From contig JAZBQD010000018.1 in assembly GCA_036583965.1 (NCBI GenBank), positions 68,115,785 through 68,179,784 on the forward strand: a stretch of 64,000 bases of DNA, given 5' to 3'. A program made the translations under genes and the position numbers. This DNA is from Prunella strophiata (taxonomy: Eukaryota; Chordata; Aves; Passeriformes; Prunellidae). Numbering within the stretch: the first letter of the stretch is position 1; each line of letters starts with the position of its first letter. Below are positions 29,712-42,885 of this stretch, in pieces. The notes below the pieces were generated by a model. That model was given only the letters and a program-made list of their open reading frames with translations. It was not told the origin of the DNA and ran no database searches.

Positions 29712-30112
29712 TGCATGGAAACCTGTGCTTTTGGGGATGGGAACCATCCTGACTGAAGCCAGAACAGATGGGACATGCAGCCTGAACCAGCCTGTCTCGT
29801 TTATGCTTTATTAATTAGACATGTTATCAGAGTCATCTGTGTTTTCTTTTCCTTTTCTCCTTTCCAAACCAGTTCTGCTGCTTCGCTGCCCGCAGAGCCT
29901 CTGATGAGGAGCCCAGTTTGAATCCCTGAGAGTTGCATGGCAGCACTTGTTCATTGTGGTGTGTGTTAGCACTGTAAAAACTTTGGGGAGAGGACTCAGA
30001 GGAGTTTTGTGAGCTCTGGGGATCAGAATTTTGGGTGTTGATGGTGCTGTCATGGAGCACATCCTCCCCCTGTGTACTGTCAGTGTTTGTAAGAATTTCC
30101 ACCACACATGTT
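29712..30112. other. Presumed intron, no exon recognised
   Basis: Nothing recognised beyond the fading end of the duplication. Confidence 0.5.
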
Positions 30113-30265
30113 AATCACAGAATGGTTTGAGTTGTAAGGGACCTTAAAAATCAACTTGTCCCAAACCCTGCCATGTGCAGGGACACCTTCACTATCCCAG
30201 GTTGCTCCAAGCCCCATCCAGCCTGGCCTTGGGGCCATCCAGGGGCAGCCACAGCTTCTCTAGGC
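30113..30265 (-). repeat. CR1 LINE 3' terminal fragment
   Basis: Antisense CR1: TAATCACAGAATGGTTTGAG through 'gggcagccacagcttctcta'. It lacks the usual 'cacttccagg' block (internal deletion). Confidence 0.92.
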
Positions 30266-30729
30266 AAGCTATGCTGCTGCTTTCTGTAGGATGTTTAAAA
30301 ACTGACATGGATCAGGAAGGTGACTGGATAAACTGGTGGAAGGAAGGTGTAAAGATCCCTGAGTAGAAACAGTCTGTGCTGAAGACTGGGAGGTGTTCTG
30401 GGGAGAAAATGGTATGGACTGGTGTGGGTCTGACCTTGCTTCCTAGATCTGCTGCTGTTGGAGGTCCTGAATTAAGCAGATCTCATATGGGCTCTGTTTT
30501 GTTGATGGGGCAGTGTCAGGCTGCCCCTGTGCACACTCAGTTTTAAGATTTTACTGAAAGAAAGAAAAGCCTTTTCAAGTGCTGGGGTAGGAGCCAGGAG
30601 TGGGGATTTTCTCAGCTTTCCCTTTGAACCTTTATCTCCCAGCAGGTTAACATGTGAATCCTCAATGTCAGTGCCCTTTATCTGTATGGAAGGGTGAAGT
30701 GAGTCATAAAACCCTTTGAGTGAACCCCT
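30266..30729. other. Presumed intron, no exon recognised
   Basis: Nothing recognised. Confidence 0.5.
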
Positions 30730-30970
30730 TATAGCCTCAAGCTGCTCCAGTGGAGGTTCAGCTTGGTCATTAGGAGGAAATTCCTCATAGAAAAGGTGAT
30801 AAAACACTGGACTGCCTAGGGGGGTGGTGGAGTCCCTGTCCCTGGAGGTGATTAAGGAAAGACTGGACCTGGCACTCAGTGCTCTGGTCTGGTTGACAGG
30901 ATGGTGATGGGTCACAGATTGGACTCAGTTATCTTGGAGTCCTTTAGAGTCTGAGTGATTCTGTGTGTGC
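30730..30970 (+). repeat. CR1 LINE 3' fragment
   Basis: Sense CR1 of the 'ggtggtggagtccctgtccc' subfamily, ending TGAGTGATTCTGTGTG. Confidence 0.88.
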
Positions 30971-31004
30971 CCATCTCTGAGGTGGGAGATGATGAAACAG
31001 GAGC

Positions 31005-31065
31005 TGGATTCAATGATCCCTGGCTGTGTCCCTTTGAGCTCAGGATAGTCTGTGATTCTCTGAAA
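31005..31065 (+). repeat. CR1 LINE 3' end (short)
   Basis: GAGCTGGATTCAATGATCCC through AGTCTGTGATTCTCTGAA, the last 60 bp of a sense CR1 with the central part diverged. Confidence 0.65.
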
Positions 31066-33744
31066 CCCCATAAAGCCAACCAGAGTATCCTTTCTGACCC
31101 CTGGCTCTGTTTTATGGCCACCATTTGGTGAGGTGAAGGGAAGACCTATGGATGTGCTTTGTCTGATGCCCTTCCAGGGAAAATTCCCACTCCCTGAAGG
31201 AGCAGCAGGATCATCCCTGCACACACGGCAGGGAAATGACTTTTAACAATGGGCTGGCTTGGATACTGCCCAGATCCCTTCTCTTACAGCAGCACAAGAT
31301 GATGACCATGTCCAGGCTCTTCCCTGGCACACACACTCAGAATATGTTCTCCTTGCAGTCCTTTTCCCAGGCGTGGCATGCCTTTGTGCAGGCACAGCGT
31401 GTACCCTGCTAATAGGATGCTGGTGTCTTCTCTCAGCCAGTTAATTGGGTCCCTGGGTGCTGGGATATTTCCTGCTGCTGCTGCATCCTCTTCCCAGAGC
31501 TACTCCTCCACCTCAGGAACCTCCCTGCTGATGAAGATGTGCTGCTGAGCTCTCTGCAGTGCCCTGAGCCAGCGGAGGTTAAATCCCAGATAAAGCTTTG
31601 GGATTGCTCACAGTCCCTGGGGGGGGGATGCACACACTGAGAGGTTGCTGGAGGGATTTTAATTGTGTTGTGTTTATCGAGCTGGCTGTAAACACAGCAG
31701 GAGGTTGCTGCTTCTCCAGAGCCTGGGAGCCAAAGGTGTATCGATCCCAGGGAGCTGTGGGACCCAGGTACACAGTGATGGAGATCTCAGCTGGGTTGTT
31801 TCCAGCTGAGGATGAAATTTCTCTGTGTCCTGAGCTTCCCCTCCTCAACTCGTGTCAAGCTGTAATGATTTTATAACCCAACTTTGTCAGCTGATTCCTC
31901 CCAAAAGCAAGAAGCCCTGTTGCTAGGAGTGGGGTGTGGGGGGGAAATAAACCTCAGGAATACTCATCTTCAGCAGTCCAACACTGCAGATAACATTGAG
32001 TCACTGCTGAAAGCCTCAAAGCAAAACAGATGTTCAGTTTCTAGTGACTGAGTAAGTATTAAAGGTACCAGATGAGCAAAGTTTTAACTGAGCTATTTAA
32101 TTTGTGGTTGACAGCTGAGACAAAGCATGAGCAAACAAGGTGCAATGCAGAAATGGTCTCCCTCCTGTCTTACACATGCTGGTGTGTTTTCATAAAACTT
32201 TTTTTGTTCCATTTTTTCCCATTTTTTAAATATGTCTTTCCGGCTTGACTCATTCTCTCTGTAGTTGTAACCTTTAGTTCTGGGTGGGAAGGCAATTATT
32301 TTGTGAGACATGAGACCAGTGGCAGGGTGAGTGGGCTCTTGTTGCTGCCTCTGTCATCTCCTTGTTTGACAAGTCACTCTCCAGGAGTAGTTTGTGTCTC
32401 TGAAGTTGGGGATAATTACATGTGTTGTCAAAAATAAGGGAACTGGACTTAATGGTGCATCTGCTCAGCCTGACTTTTGAATTCATGAATGACTAGAAAA
32501 TTTGGAATGTGGCTGTCATGCAGCTGGTAGCCTTCAAGCAAGAGACAATTTTTGATGACTATATTATTTAAAAGAAAAAAAAAAAAATTAGGATGAGGAC
32601 TGTGATCCCAGGATTCTGAGCTTGTTGGGCAGCCAACACTGGGAGCTGATGGTGGAGGTGTTGGGTTCCCATTGCTTTGATCCCTGGTGAGAAACCTGCA
32701 GCACTGTGTGGCTGTGTGGAACAGAGGTGCTGAATCCCTCCTTGCCACTCAGACCTGAGCAGGTGATAACAAAAAAGGGGAGGAATTGTGTCCTGTCCCT
32801 CCTCTCAGCAGCGTGGGCAGCAGGAGTGCTTGTGGATTCCTCAGGTCCAGTGAGTACCTAATGTAAAACACATGAAAACCCTGAGAAAGAGGACCCTGAT
32901 CAGAGCTTCCCTCCTTGGTAAGTCCATAAATCAGCTCACTCTGTACTTTCTGGAGGAGTGACTCTCATTTTAGCTGCTCAGCACCACGGGAAGGACAGAA
33001 TAGACTTTGGGTTGCTTTCCCTGGGGTGTGGGAAGTGGATTTGTACTGCTAAGCCCACGTGGGAGCTGAAGCCAAGGCTCCATCCAGCCAGTCCTGCAGG
33101 ATTTAGGGTTTTTTGGCAAGTTCTAGATGGTTTCTATTAAGAAAAAGGCTTTTTGGATCTCTTCTGAGGGTGCCTCCCTTTGGAGGTTTTCTCAGGAGCC
33201 CATGTGCTGAGCACTTAATCTTCCACCCCACTTAAGGGAAGAGGGGCAGACACCAAAGCCTGTTGGCACCTTATTTCACTTAATTCTCACATTTAATTGC
33301 TCTTCCTTCTGCTTTTAAGTGAGTCTCTGCCAAAATCAAGAAGCTAAAAATTAAAGTAATTCTTGTGGTGATGGAAGCAATCAAAGAGTCCACCAGGCTT
33401 CTGGTCTGTGTGCTGTGGAGGAAGGAGCAGCCTGGGATTGAGCTCATCTCCTGGGACACACTGAGCTCCAAGAGTTAATTTTGTTCCTGACTTCTCTGTC
33501 CATGAGTAATCCATTTGTGCTGGGAGGAAATGGCAAGTTCTTGCAGCGAGGACAGGCTTCACTGCTGGAGAAAATGATGCCTATTTATCATATGATGCTC
33601 TCTGTGCCTTTTTTTATTTGTCCTTCATCTGAACTAAGCTCTTTGGTGATGAGCTTCCCTGTCTGACAGCAGATTTTGTAGAGGCCTACAAGTGTTTTTC
33701 TTTCCTGCATTTGCTGTTTCCCTGCAATTCCTCACCAGTTTGTG
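31066..33744. other. Presumed intron, no exon recognised
   Basis: 2.7 kb without CR1; mainly AT-rich after 32000. No exon recognised. Confidence 0.45.
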
Positions 33745-34400
33745 CTGGGAAGGAGCTGGACAGGAAAGGAGCTGGGGGTCCTGCTGGACATCAAATTCAC
33801 CCTGAGGCAGCAATGTGCCCAGAAAAAGGACAGTGGTGGCCTGGGCTGTGTGAGCCAAAACACTTGCAGCAGGTCCAGGGAGGGGATCCTGCCCCTCTGC
33901 TCAGCACTGCTGAGGCCACACCTGGAGCACTGGGTCCAGCTCTGCCTCCCCAGGACAAGAGGGACATGGGGACAGCCCAGGGAGGGGGCTGGAGCATCTC
34001 TGCTCTCAGGAAGGGCTGGGAGAGCTGGGAATGCTCAGAAGGAGAAGAGAAGGCTCTGGGGGCTCATCCCTGTCCATCAGCACCTGCAGGGAGGGTGCAG
34101 AGAGAACAGAGCCAGGCTCTTGCCAGTGGAGGCCAGGGACAGCACAAGGGGCCACGGGCACACAGTGACCCCAGGAGGGTCCCTCTGAACATCAGGGAAC
34201 ACATTTTGGCTGTGGGGGTGACTGAGCACGGGCACAGGTTGTCCAGGGAAATTGTGGAGTCTCCATCTTTGGGGATATTCAGCATTTAGCTGTCTGCAGT
34301 CATGGGCAGCTGGCTCTGTGTGACCCTGCTGAGCAGGGAGCTGGACCAGACAATCTCCAGAAGTTTCTTCTCATCTCCACCACAGTGATTCTGAGACACA
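33745..34400 (+). repeat. CR1 LINE with ORF2 C-terminal remnant
   Basis: The longest CR1 copy here. A plus frame from about 33760 reads KELGVLLDIKFTLRQQCAQK, then SRSREGILPLCSALLRPHLE. This is the conserved end of the CR1 ORF2 reverse transcriptase/thumb region (family form SREVILPLYSALVRPHLEY). The 3' UTR follows to CAGTGATTCTGAGA. Frameshifts and stops make it inactive. Confidence 0.93.
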
Positions 34401-35750
34401 GAGCTCAAGGTCCTCAGGAGATGCAGGGCTGGGCTCAGCCCTCTGCAGGGGTGTGACTTGTGCACAAATGCAGCTACATCTGGCATGGAACAGCACTGTG
34501 TGATCACATCTCCTTTGCTGTAAGAATGTAAAATGGCTTAATAATTCTTCTCCTGCTGTTTTGGATTAATTTCTATCTTTATGCTATGTGTTTTCTTTGC
34601 TTGCTTCCTCCTTTCACCTTCCCAGCTGTCTCCTCAGAGCAAACTTCCGTGACTCTTATTGTTCTGCTTGTTTTCATTCTCCTTCTTGGGTAAATGTTTG
34701 GTAGGTTGGTTTTTTTGTTAAGTGTGGTTTCCTAAAGCTCTGCAAAACGCTCTTTCCCTGCTGCATTTTAAAGTATTAGTTGCAAAAGAAAGGGCAAGGA
34801 GCCTTAATTCAGGTGCATGTCTTCCTTTATCTGCTTTTCTTTTAAAAAGTGACTAAAGCCACTGATAAATAATGCTAATTTTTGCTGCCATCTGTGAATG
34901 CAGGACCAAGCTGTTTCAGAGCAGCATTTTTAGTGCTCTGTCTGTTCATGGGAGGGGGGGAAAGGAAAAAAGCTCTTTGCTTTAGCAGCAATAACCTATC
35001 TCCCACAAGTTGTAGTCTGTGCTCCCATCTACCACTAAAACCCAAAGCAAACAAAGATTCTTGCAGAGACAGGAAACCTTTTGGGTGTAATTGCTGGGAG
35101 GTCTTTGCTTGCACGATTTTTGGGTTCACCCAGAAAGGCAGCCAGGCAGGGCTGTGGTTCACTGGGGTGGATTTATCATGAGCTCTCACTGGGCTTTAAT
35201 TGGACGGTTTTGGCAGCTCTGGGAGTTTCAAACACCCTCTGCAAGAGTCTCCTGGCCATGCTGCTGAGTGAAAATGTCCCAGGGAGGGAGGGAGGGAGGG
35301 AAGGGCTGGTGCATGGTGGAGGCACAGCTGAGCTACGCCCTGACGACAGCCCTGCCTCCAGGCTCCTTTATTTTGGCCTCGAGCCTTAGTTTACATAATC
35401 CTGCCCTGATCCCTCATCTTCTCCATGGATCAGCCTTAGAAGACCCTCCAGTCTGACCAGATCAAACTGGGAAGAAGATCTCTCCCATCATCTGAGCCAA
35501 GAAGTGCTGGTGTTGGTGGAATCAGGTGGCTTTGGCTGTATCAGAAGACCTCACTGTGCCAGGACTTGATTTTGGGGCTCTTTTGGAGGCTGGAGAAAAG
35601 AAATCAAACCTTGAACATGGTGTGGAGAGCTGTGGAACAGGTCTGGCTCCTGGAGCCTGTGTGTTGGATAGGTGCAACCCTACATGGGGGAGATCTCACC
35701 TGCAGAGCCCATGAGGCTTTTTCTCACGTGTTTATCTTTGGGTTATGCGA
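34401..35750. other. Presumed intron, no exon recognised
   Basis: A short GGGA microsatellite at 35279-35302. No exon recognised. Confidence 0.5.
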
Positions 35751-36046
35751 GTTTCCCAAACCAGAACTGGACTGTGATTTAGGATCAGCTTCCAAACCAG
35801 AATTGGACTGTGATTTAGGATCAGTTCCCCACACCAGAATTGGACTCTGATTTAGGATCAGTTCCCCACACCAGAATTGGACTGTGATTTAGGATCAGTT
35901 TCCCAAACCAAAATTGGACTGTGATTTAGGATCAGTTTCCCAAACCAAAACTGGACTGTGATTTAGGATCAGCTTCCCAAACCAGACCTGGACTATGATT
36001 TAGGACCAGTTTTCCAAACCAGAATTGGGCTGTGATTTAGGACCAG
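35751..36046. repeat. 37-bp minisatellite, eight copies
   Basis: Unit GTTTCCCAAACCAGAACTGG followed by ACTGTGATTTAGGATCA. There are eight head-to-tail copies with substitutions and one- or two-base length changes. The last two copies share a GGACCAG variant, so they probably arose as a pair. Confidence 0.96.
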
Positions 36047-37864
36047 GTCTTTAGGGAAGCTTGTCACAGCAATGTGTAATAGCATAATAAAACCCTAACT
36101 GCTTCACTTTAATGTGTCAAATGACTCATTTACAGTGTCATCTGGGAGAGATGAGGCTCTATGAGATAAGTAAGACTTGCATGGGGAGGGAATATTGAGT
36201 AATGGACCCACAGCTATAATTGGAGGAGGAATAGATCTTCCATTTCAGATCTGAGGAAGTGGTTTATCTGCCCAGCCTGTAAGTGGATGATTCTTCTCTC
36301 AACTTCCTCCACATATTCCCCACTTCCTCTGTGTAATATTCCTGTTATTTATAACTGCTGCATTGAATCCTAGAGGCAGATGCTGCCTGCATTTCTGTAT
36401 TATATAGAAGTTGAGGTCCAACAGGTTGGTGCATAGTCCTGATCTTCTGGGAGCAAAGAATTGATATGGAAGCAGGGAAAACATTTATGTCCCTATAACT
36501 AACCCCTCTTTTCTCTATATTTATCATGTGTGAATATAGAGCAGCCCTGTCCATCTCTTCCTATCCCACAGGAATCCAGGGAAGTGGCAAACATACAAAG
36601 GATTATTATATTTGATCAGGCTTGGAAATGGCCTGGAGATAAAGCCCTTGGTGTTTATTGGACCATTAAACATTTATTATCATCTTTCCAGCATGCTGGT
36701 GGTGCTGTAAATAACAGCTGTGACAAAAGAGTGGGGTCAGCAGTGGCCTTTTGCACCAATGTTTGTAAATGCAGAAGCAGGTCCTGTGATTTTTAAGAGC
36801 TTGTTTGGGGGGAGCATCTGCCCAGATGCCATGGAGAAAAGGGGCAGATGAGCCAGCAGGCCAAAGCTCCTCTTTATCACAAGGAAATGCTGAAATCATA
36901 GGAAGTGGAGAATTTAAACAACAATGAAAAAAAGATTAGGGACCATAGTTAGGAGTTAATTTATCCCTGCCCTTCCTAACAAAAATACTTAATGCACTCA
37001 GATCAGAACAGCTTTTGGATCTGGATTTCATTAGGTGGAAGGAGGGTTTGGGCATTTCCATCATCAGACTTTTATTTCCCTTTCCCCCCCTTCCCAGGTT
37101 TTTGCAGGGAGAGGAGAAGCATCGCTGCAGGGCTGGAACTGGGCTCATGGAGCCTGAGCTGCAGCACCTGGTTGGATGATGGGGCTTTTGAAAGGGGGAA
37201 TATGAAGGGATTATTCTGTTGCTGGGAGGCCACAGCCTGGTGATTCCTACCACAGGCAATCCCTCTGAAGTCAATGAGATTGGAAAGCGTGTAAATCAGT
37301 ATGGAATTCAGCGTTTTCCTGGAAAAGTCTGGGGGGATATTTGTTTTACTTGCATATAAATTACTTCTAATCAGGCTCCACAGACACGACTGATCCTTCC
37401 CATCACTCTGTTGCTCCTTCCAGTCCCAGAGTGGCTCTTGCTGCCCTCTCATTTTTAAATAATTTTGCCAAAAAAGCCTCCTGCGTGGGAATTCTCTGTG
37501 CCTGGGAAGCGTTGCTGGGAATGACTCAGGCGGGAGCAAGTCCTCGTGCACCTGGGGCCTGTGGTGTGAGCAGAGAAAGGAGACAGGCTTGTTTTCACAC
37601 TCTCTCATTTTGTGTCTCTGACATGCTTCTGTTCCACCATTCAGATGCCATCAGGCTGAGGGATAATTAGAGGAGAGCCTGTTTTGCTGCAGAGCCGGAT
37701 TGGCAATCCACACTGCCGTGAGCAGGCTGGCTTATTTCTTGGGGAGTGCAGAGCAGTGGAGTGGGAGCACTGCTGCACCAGCAGGGAGAAGATGCTCTGC
37801 TGCTCCTTCCCTGTGCCTGCAGAAAGTATTTCCTTTCTCCAGCTTAAAATAAATCCTTACAAAC
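36047..37864. other. Presumed intron, no exon recognised
   Basis: AT-rich in its first third. No exon recognised. Confidence 0.5.
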
Positions 37865-37980
37865 ACAGAATGGTTTGAGGTTGGCAGGGACCTTTTGAGA
37901 TGGTTTAGTTCCAAGACGAGTGGCTGGGGCTCCTTCCACTAAACCCCATCCAGCCTGGCCTTGGACACTTCCAGGGATGT
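37865..37980 (-). repeat. CR1 LINE 3' terminal fragment, diverged
   Basis: Antisense CR1: CACAGAATGGTTTGAGGTTGG through 'ccagcctggccttggacact'. Confidence 0.88.
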
Positions 37981-40539
37981 TGGATGTGAGGATATTGGTG
38001 TTTTCAGTGGTGCTCTCCAGCTTGGCAGTCTCCATCACCTTCACCAAAATGTTTAAGGGGTACCTGGAAGCTGCTGTTGGAGCTCTCAGGCATTAGTTCT
38101 GCTGCTGTCCTTGCTGTGGGTGGGTGCTCATTCTGTGTGAGGCTTTAATGCTCTAATAAAGCATGAGTACAAACAGCATCAGCTTTTCTCTTGCTCCATT
38201 GAGGAGGGCATTGAATTTTGCCAGATGTTCCCACAGTACAGGTGCTTTCAGCTGTTTTAGACTCACCTTAAAAAATGCACCTTGCCTGTTTGTGCTTTGC
38301 ACAGCACATGGAAGATGTAACCAACTTGAAAATGAGATCTAAAACTGGAGGAGTCCTAAGAAACTGAGGAGCCAAATATGAATAACTGAGGAGAGAACCA
38401 GGTCCCATGAAGCTGGTTGCCAAGGGAATAATTCACTTGTCTCTCCCCCAGCCTGGGAATATTGTTTTCCTCTCTTGCCAGCATACCCACAGCTCCAGAG
38501 GAGCCACTCTCACTCCTGTAGATGCTTTAACTGATACATTCCTAATTCTACCTTGGGGCTGTTTTTATGAGCAGAGGAGCCTTTGAAGGCACTTTCCCCT
38601 GTTCCAGGCCTCCAGAAGGGTTTATTCTGTCCAGAGGTTTGTCCTCTCTTCCCACTGGTGCTGGCTGGCCCAATGAGTACCTGGCTCCTGCCCACAAAAT
38701 TTCACTTTCCTCTCCAAAAATAAGGGCATTTTTAAGGCAACTGTCTAGATTTGGATGTAAAATCTTGCATAAAATGAGATCATTCCAGCTTCAGGCCAAG
38801 TGATGTGTGTTCTTTGGTGTCCTCTCTGCAAAAGAGAACAATTCAAGACTCATTTTTGGTTGGTAATTAACTGCTGCTGTATTAACAGGCCGTGTAAACT
38901 TGGGTTATTCCCTGAAATATGACCTCTGGTCTTCAGTCTTCTCCTTGACCATCTCCTTATCTTCTGCAAGCTGGTTTTCCTCCATCTGAGCTTGGAATAC
39001 ACTGGATAAACTTATTTTATATGGGGACCACAATAATGGCTGGGACAATCTCAGTTTAGTGGGACAGTCCCAGTCATCCACAACAGAACCCAAGCATGTG
39101 GGGCAGAAAAAGGCTGTTTCATCTTGCCACAAGGCACTCACTGGATGTTCCTCTCTTCCAGGGCATTTTGAGAATAATCATCAGCCTTAACAAGGATTGA
39201 TTGTGTGCTCCTCATCCTCCTGGTTTGGTATTAATTGGAGAAACCTTTGGCCGTCGTGTTGGGGAGGCAGAGAGGTGAATGAAGGTCCCTTTCAAGGTAC
39301 AGTAGAGGCATGGATGAGGTGTTTGGGGTGTGGAGCTGGTGCTGGTGCAGCCTTTGGAGGCTCCAGGGTGTACAGCTTCCTCATGGATTCCCATTCCTCA
39401 ATCCTACATGGAGAAGGCTGCACTCCATTGTTCCCTTGTTCAATCTTAATCCTTGTTCAATCCAGTCTGCTTAGTGTTGGCTTTGTTTGGGTGCAAACTT
39501 GGATAAATCCAGTGTTTTGCCTTCATTTACTTAAAAAATCTTTCATTTTTGAAACTTTTGGGTTGTGTCATAAGTAGAGTTTGGGCATCAATATTTGCAC
39601 TATTTTGAACAGAATTTTTAATAAGTTTCTTTTTCTTCTCTGGACAAACCATTATTAGACTAAAGTATACTGAATTAGTATTAGACTGAAATACATTCTT
39701 ACTTTGGTGCAGGTGGGCACAAATTCTTGCATGAATGATTTATAAAGGAGGGGGAAAGAAAAAGCCCAGAGTCTTTTTGAGGAAAAGAAGGCCATGGAGT
39801 AAGAAGGAAGATTCCAGAGTAAGGAGTGTTACTCAGGACATTGGTGAATTAAAACCCAACATCCATCAGGGACTTCGTGGGAAGTTTTTCTGGTCAAAGT
39901 TCTTCCCGTGGTCTGATCTGTGGAAAAGATTGAGGAATGCTTTTAAAAATTAAAAATAAAAACCCTACTGTAAGATTTCTTGTTGGGTGTTTGGAAGGAC
40001 TCGTTCCAGCCCAGGTGGATTCAGTGCTGGGATGGTGCTGCTGGAGTAGCAAAGGGAGATGTGCCTGTGAAACCTGGGGATTTGTATAAACAAGGTCTTT
40101 TCCTAAAGCATTTCTTGTTGCTGTGGCTTTCACAGGTTCACCCTGTCTGGAGAAGTAGTTTGTATTTGTGGTTTGATATTTCCTTAAAGCCTCCACACAA
40201 GGTCCTGCTGACATTGCCTGCTTCACAAACATAACCAATTTATGGTTTCGTATAAAAATTCTTTGAACTCATTGCAAATCTGACTTGATACCTCAGTGCC
40301 AAACTGCAGCCAATCCTAACTTGTAGGGTTGACCAAATCCTTCCCTTGGAATCTGTGTGATATTTAGCAGTGAGTTTCAGATCTGTTTGTGTGTGTTCCT
40401 CTCTGTACTTCACTGAATTTCATGTTGTGTTTTGCTACTTGTATTTTTAAGTTGGTTTGGTTTTTATTTTTCTTGCTCACTTTTTGATTTGGGGAAAACT
40501 CTTGAGATCAACAGCTGAATGATTCCCAGTAATTAGGGT
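37981..40539. other. Presumed intron, no exon recognised
   Basis: 2.6 kb of single-copy, AT-leaning sequence. A Lys/Arg-rich plus frame at 39735-39953 has no splice support. Confidence 0.45.
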
Positions 40540-40615
40540 TGTCCTGTGTAGAGCCAGGAGTTGGACTTGGGTCATCCTTGTGGGTCCCTTCCAACTCAGG
40601 GTATTCTATGATTTT
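40540..40615 (+). repeat. CR1 LINE 3' end (short)
   Basis: 'gttggacttgggtcatcctt' through 'ggtcccttccaactcaggg' to TATTCTATGATTTT, the last about 75 bp of a sense CR1 from another subfamily (compare 55475). Confidence 0.85.
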
Positions 40616-41926
40616 AATTTACTGAGAAGTGGCCAACTGTTCTTGGAGAAGGACTTTGTCTTTGGTGCCTGCTTTCTCCATGGCTGATCCCAGAAAAGGG
40701 TTAAATCCAATGAAACTGAAGTCTCAGAAGGAATTAATTTATGATGCTCAGCATAAACATGAATAGACTAAATTCCATTTATTTCTAAGTTTTTGCTAGT
40801 ATAAGAAAAGGATTTTTTAGAGAAGCAAGAGCTTGGATGTGCCTGTCAGGCCTTCTGAGCTGTTTGGGGTTGGAATTCAGTGGCCAGCTGGAATGCTGAA
40901 GCTGCTGGGATTGGCAGGATGTGCCTGGAGCCACGTGAAGAGCAGTGGCCACGGGCTGATCACTGTGGCCACTGCTGTGACTGGCCAGGTGAAATGGTCC
41001 CAGCAGAATTGCTTATGTGTGAGTGGTTTGTCTTGCATCATGAAGCCCAAGGTAGATGTGACTCTGTTGGCTGAAGTGAAATCGGTCCCACAGCACCTTC
41101 CTTTTAAAATTTGGATTAAAACAGCAGCTTCTTCAACAGAGTCCTTTTGGAATAAGACAAAGCAAGTCTTATCAAAGCAAAGTCCACTCTGAGGTCATGG
41201 GACCTGTTCAGCTGCCTCAGGGAGTGTGGGATTCCAGGTGGGATTCAGAGATGGAGTGTCAGAGGTGTCCATCATACCCAGAGCCTCCTGACTCCTGTGG
41301 GCTACTGGAAAGGACATTTTGGGCTGAGTGGTTTTTTCTCTCTCTGAAATGGGGGTTATGAAGCAGCTGATGGGAGCTGGAAGGGCTTGTGCACCCATTT
41401 CTGCTTGTGTTTCATTATCCATCACTTCCTGATTGGTGTCACAGGCCCAGAGCATTCAGATTTGGATTATGTGGGGGGAAAGTGATGCATGAAGCCTATA
41501 CAAAGCTGCCCACTCAGATTTCTGGACTTTGTTTGCATGGGTCACATTCACTTGTCACAAGTTACTGTCTTCTTTTTGTCAGCTCTTTCAGCAATGTCAC
41601 ACATTTATTCCAGCTCAGGCAGAGTAGCAGTAGTGCTGGCAGAGCAGGGAGCCTGTGTTTGCAAAGCACAGGTGAGAAGACTTCTGAATTTAGATCTGAA
41701 ATGTTGATTATATTCTAAAAAGTTCTTCTTGTGCAATTGGAAACCTTGGGATCCTGGACATCGTAGTGCTCCCAGCTCTGGTGGCACCTCAAAGTAGAGG
41801 TTATGGTGATCTCAAATCAAAATTGGCTCAAAATGCATTCCTGGAGGAGGGGAATGAGGGTCAGAGGTAGGAAGAGACCCACTACCAAACAGGTGCTATC
41901 TGTCCCAGAGGGTATGAGTGGGAATT
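40616..41926. other. Presumed intron, no exon recognised
   Basis: Nothing recognised. Confidence 0.5.
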
Positions 41927-42127
41927 GTAGAATATTTGGTTGGAAAGGTTCTTTAAAGGTGATCTCATTCCACCCCCTGCCATGGCAGGGACACCTTCCA
42001 CCATCCCAGCTTGCTCCAAGCCCATCCAGCCTGGCCTTGGACACTTCCAGGGATCCAGGGGCAGCCACAGCTGCTCTGGGCACCCTGTGCCCAGACCACT
42101 CTCATAGTCAAGAAATTCCTTCTAAAA
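41927..42127 (-). repeat. CR1 LINE 3' fragment
   Basis: Antisense CR1: 'ttggttggaaaggttcttta' through 'gggcaccctgtgcccagacc' and 'agaaattccttctaaaa'. Confidence 0.93.
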
Positions 42128-42777
42128 CCTGGGTTCACCCATTTTTTTCCCATGATAATTATTTTCATGATCCCAGCAGGTAGGGGGAAAGCATTCCTGA
42201 TGCCGTGCAAAACCTGGAATGGGAATGTGAGCAGGATCATCTCCTCCAGGTCCTTAGACCACCAGCCCTGAATTAGGCTCACAGAAATAGTTTTGTTTAA
42301 GAAAATCAAGAGCCTTGTTCAGAAATGCTGGAATTTCTTTGGAAATTCAGCTTTCAAAATCCACAGAGAAGCCACCTCTGCTCCCGGCAGCGGGTCGGAA
42401 GCTGGGTTTTTTGGGATTGCTGCCAAGAAACATTTCTTGGAAACCCTTCTGTGTGCAGTGTGAACAGCAGGACAGGAGGTCTGGGTTTGAACTCTGGATG
42501 ATAAAACCAGGGAGGTTTTGGCAGGGCTGTGTTCAGATGCTTCATTCTTGGCCTTTCTCCTTGGGGTGTACGGGCAAACTCCTGCCTGGGCTGGCTCAGA
42601 AACTTCCATCTGACTTTGTAGCAAAGCTGAATTTTCCACTGACTAGGAAAGCTTTTTTGGATTGAAACAGCTCTCTAATTTTTTGGATGGATTTCTCCAA
42701 CCCATTGAATACACCCAATCTGTATTTTTGAATGAAATTAATGCTGAACCTCCCTGCAGGGGCAAGAATTTTCATAA
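42128..42777. other. Presumed intron, no exon recognised
   Basis: Nothing recognised. Confidence 0.5.
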
Positions 42778-42885
42778 AATTGTGAAATGGCTTGGTTTGG
42801 AAGGGACCTTTGAGACCATCTGCTTCCAACACAGAGACATCCTCCACTAGACCTGGTTGCTCCAAGTCCCATCCAGCCTGGGGAT
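42778..42885 (-). repeat. CR1 LINE 3' terminal fragment
   Basis: Antisense CR1 with a short deletion: 'ttggtttggaagggaccttt' to 'aagtcccatccagcctggg'. Confidence 0.88.

Noticed and set aside
33711..34289. 192-codon plus-strand open frame as a host gene
   Set aside because: It overlaps the CR1 ORF2 tail and 3' UTR and is explained by the LINE.
35566..35850. Open frame encoding KPELDCDLGS repeats
   Set aside because: It is the 37-bp minisatellite translated; the unit is not a multiple of three, so the repeat peptide arises only in part of the array.
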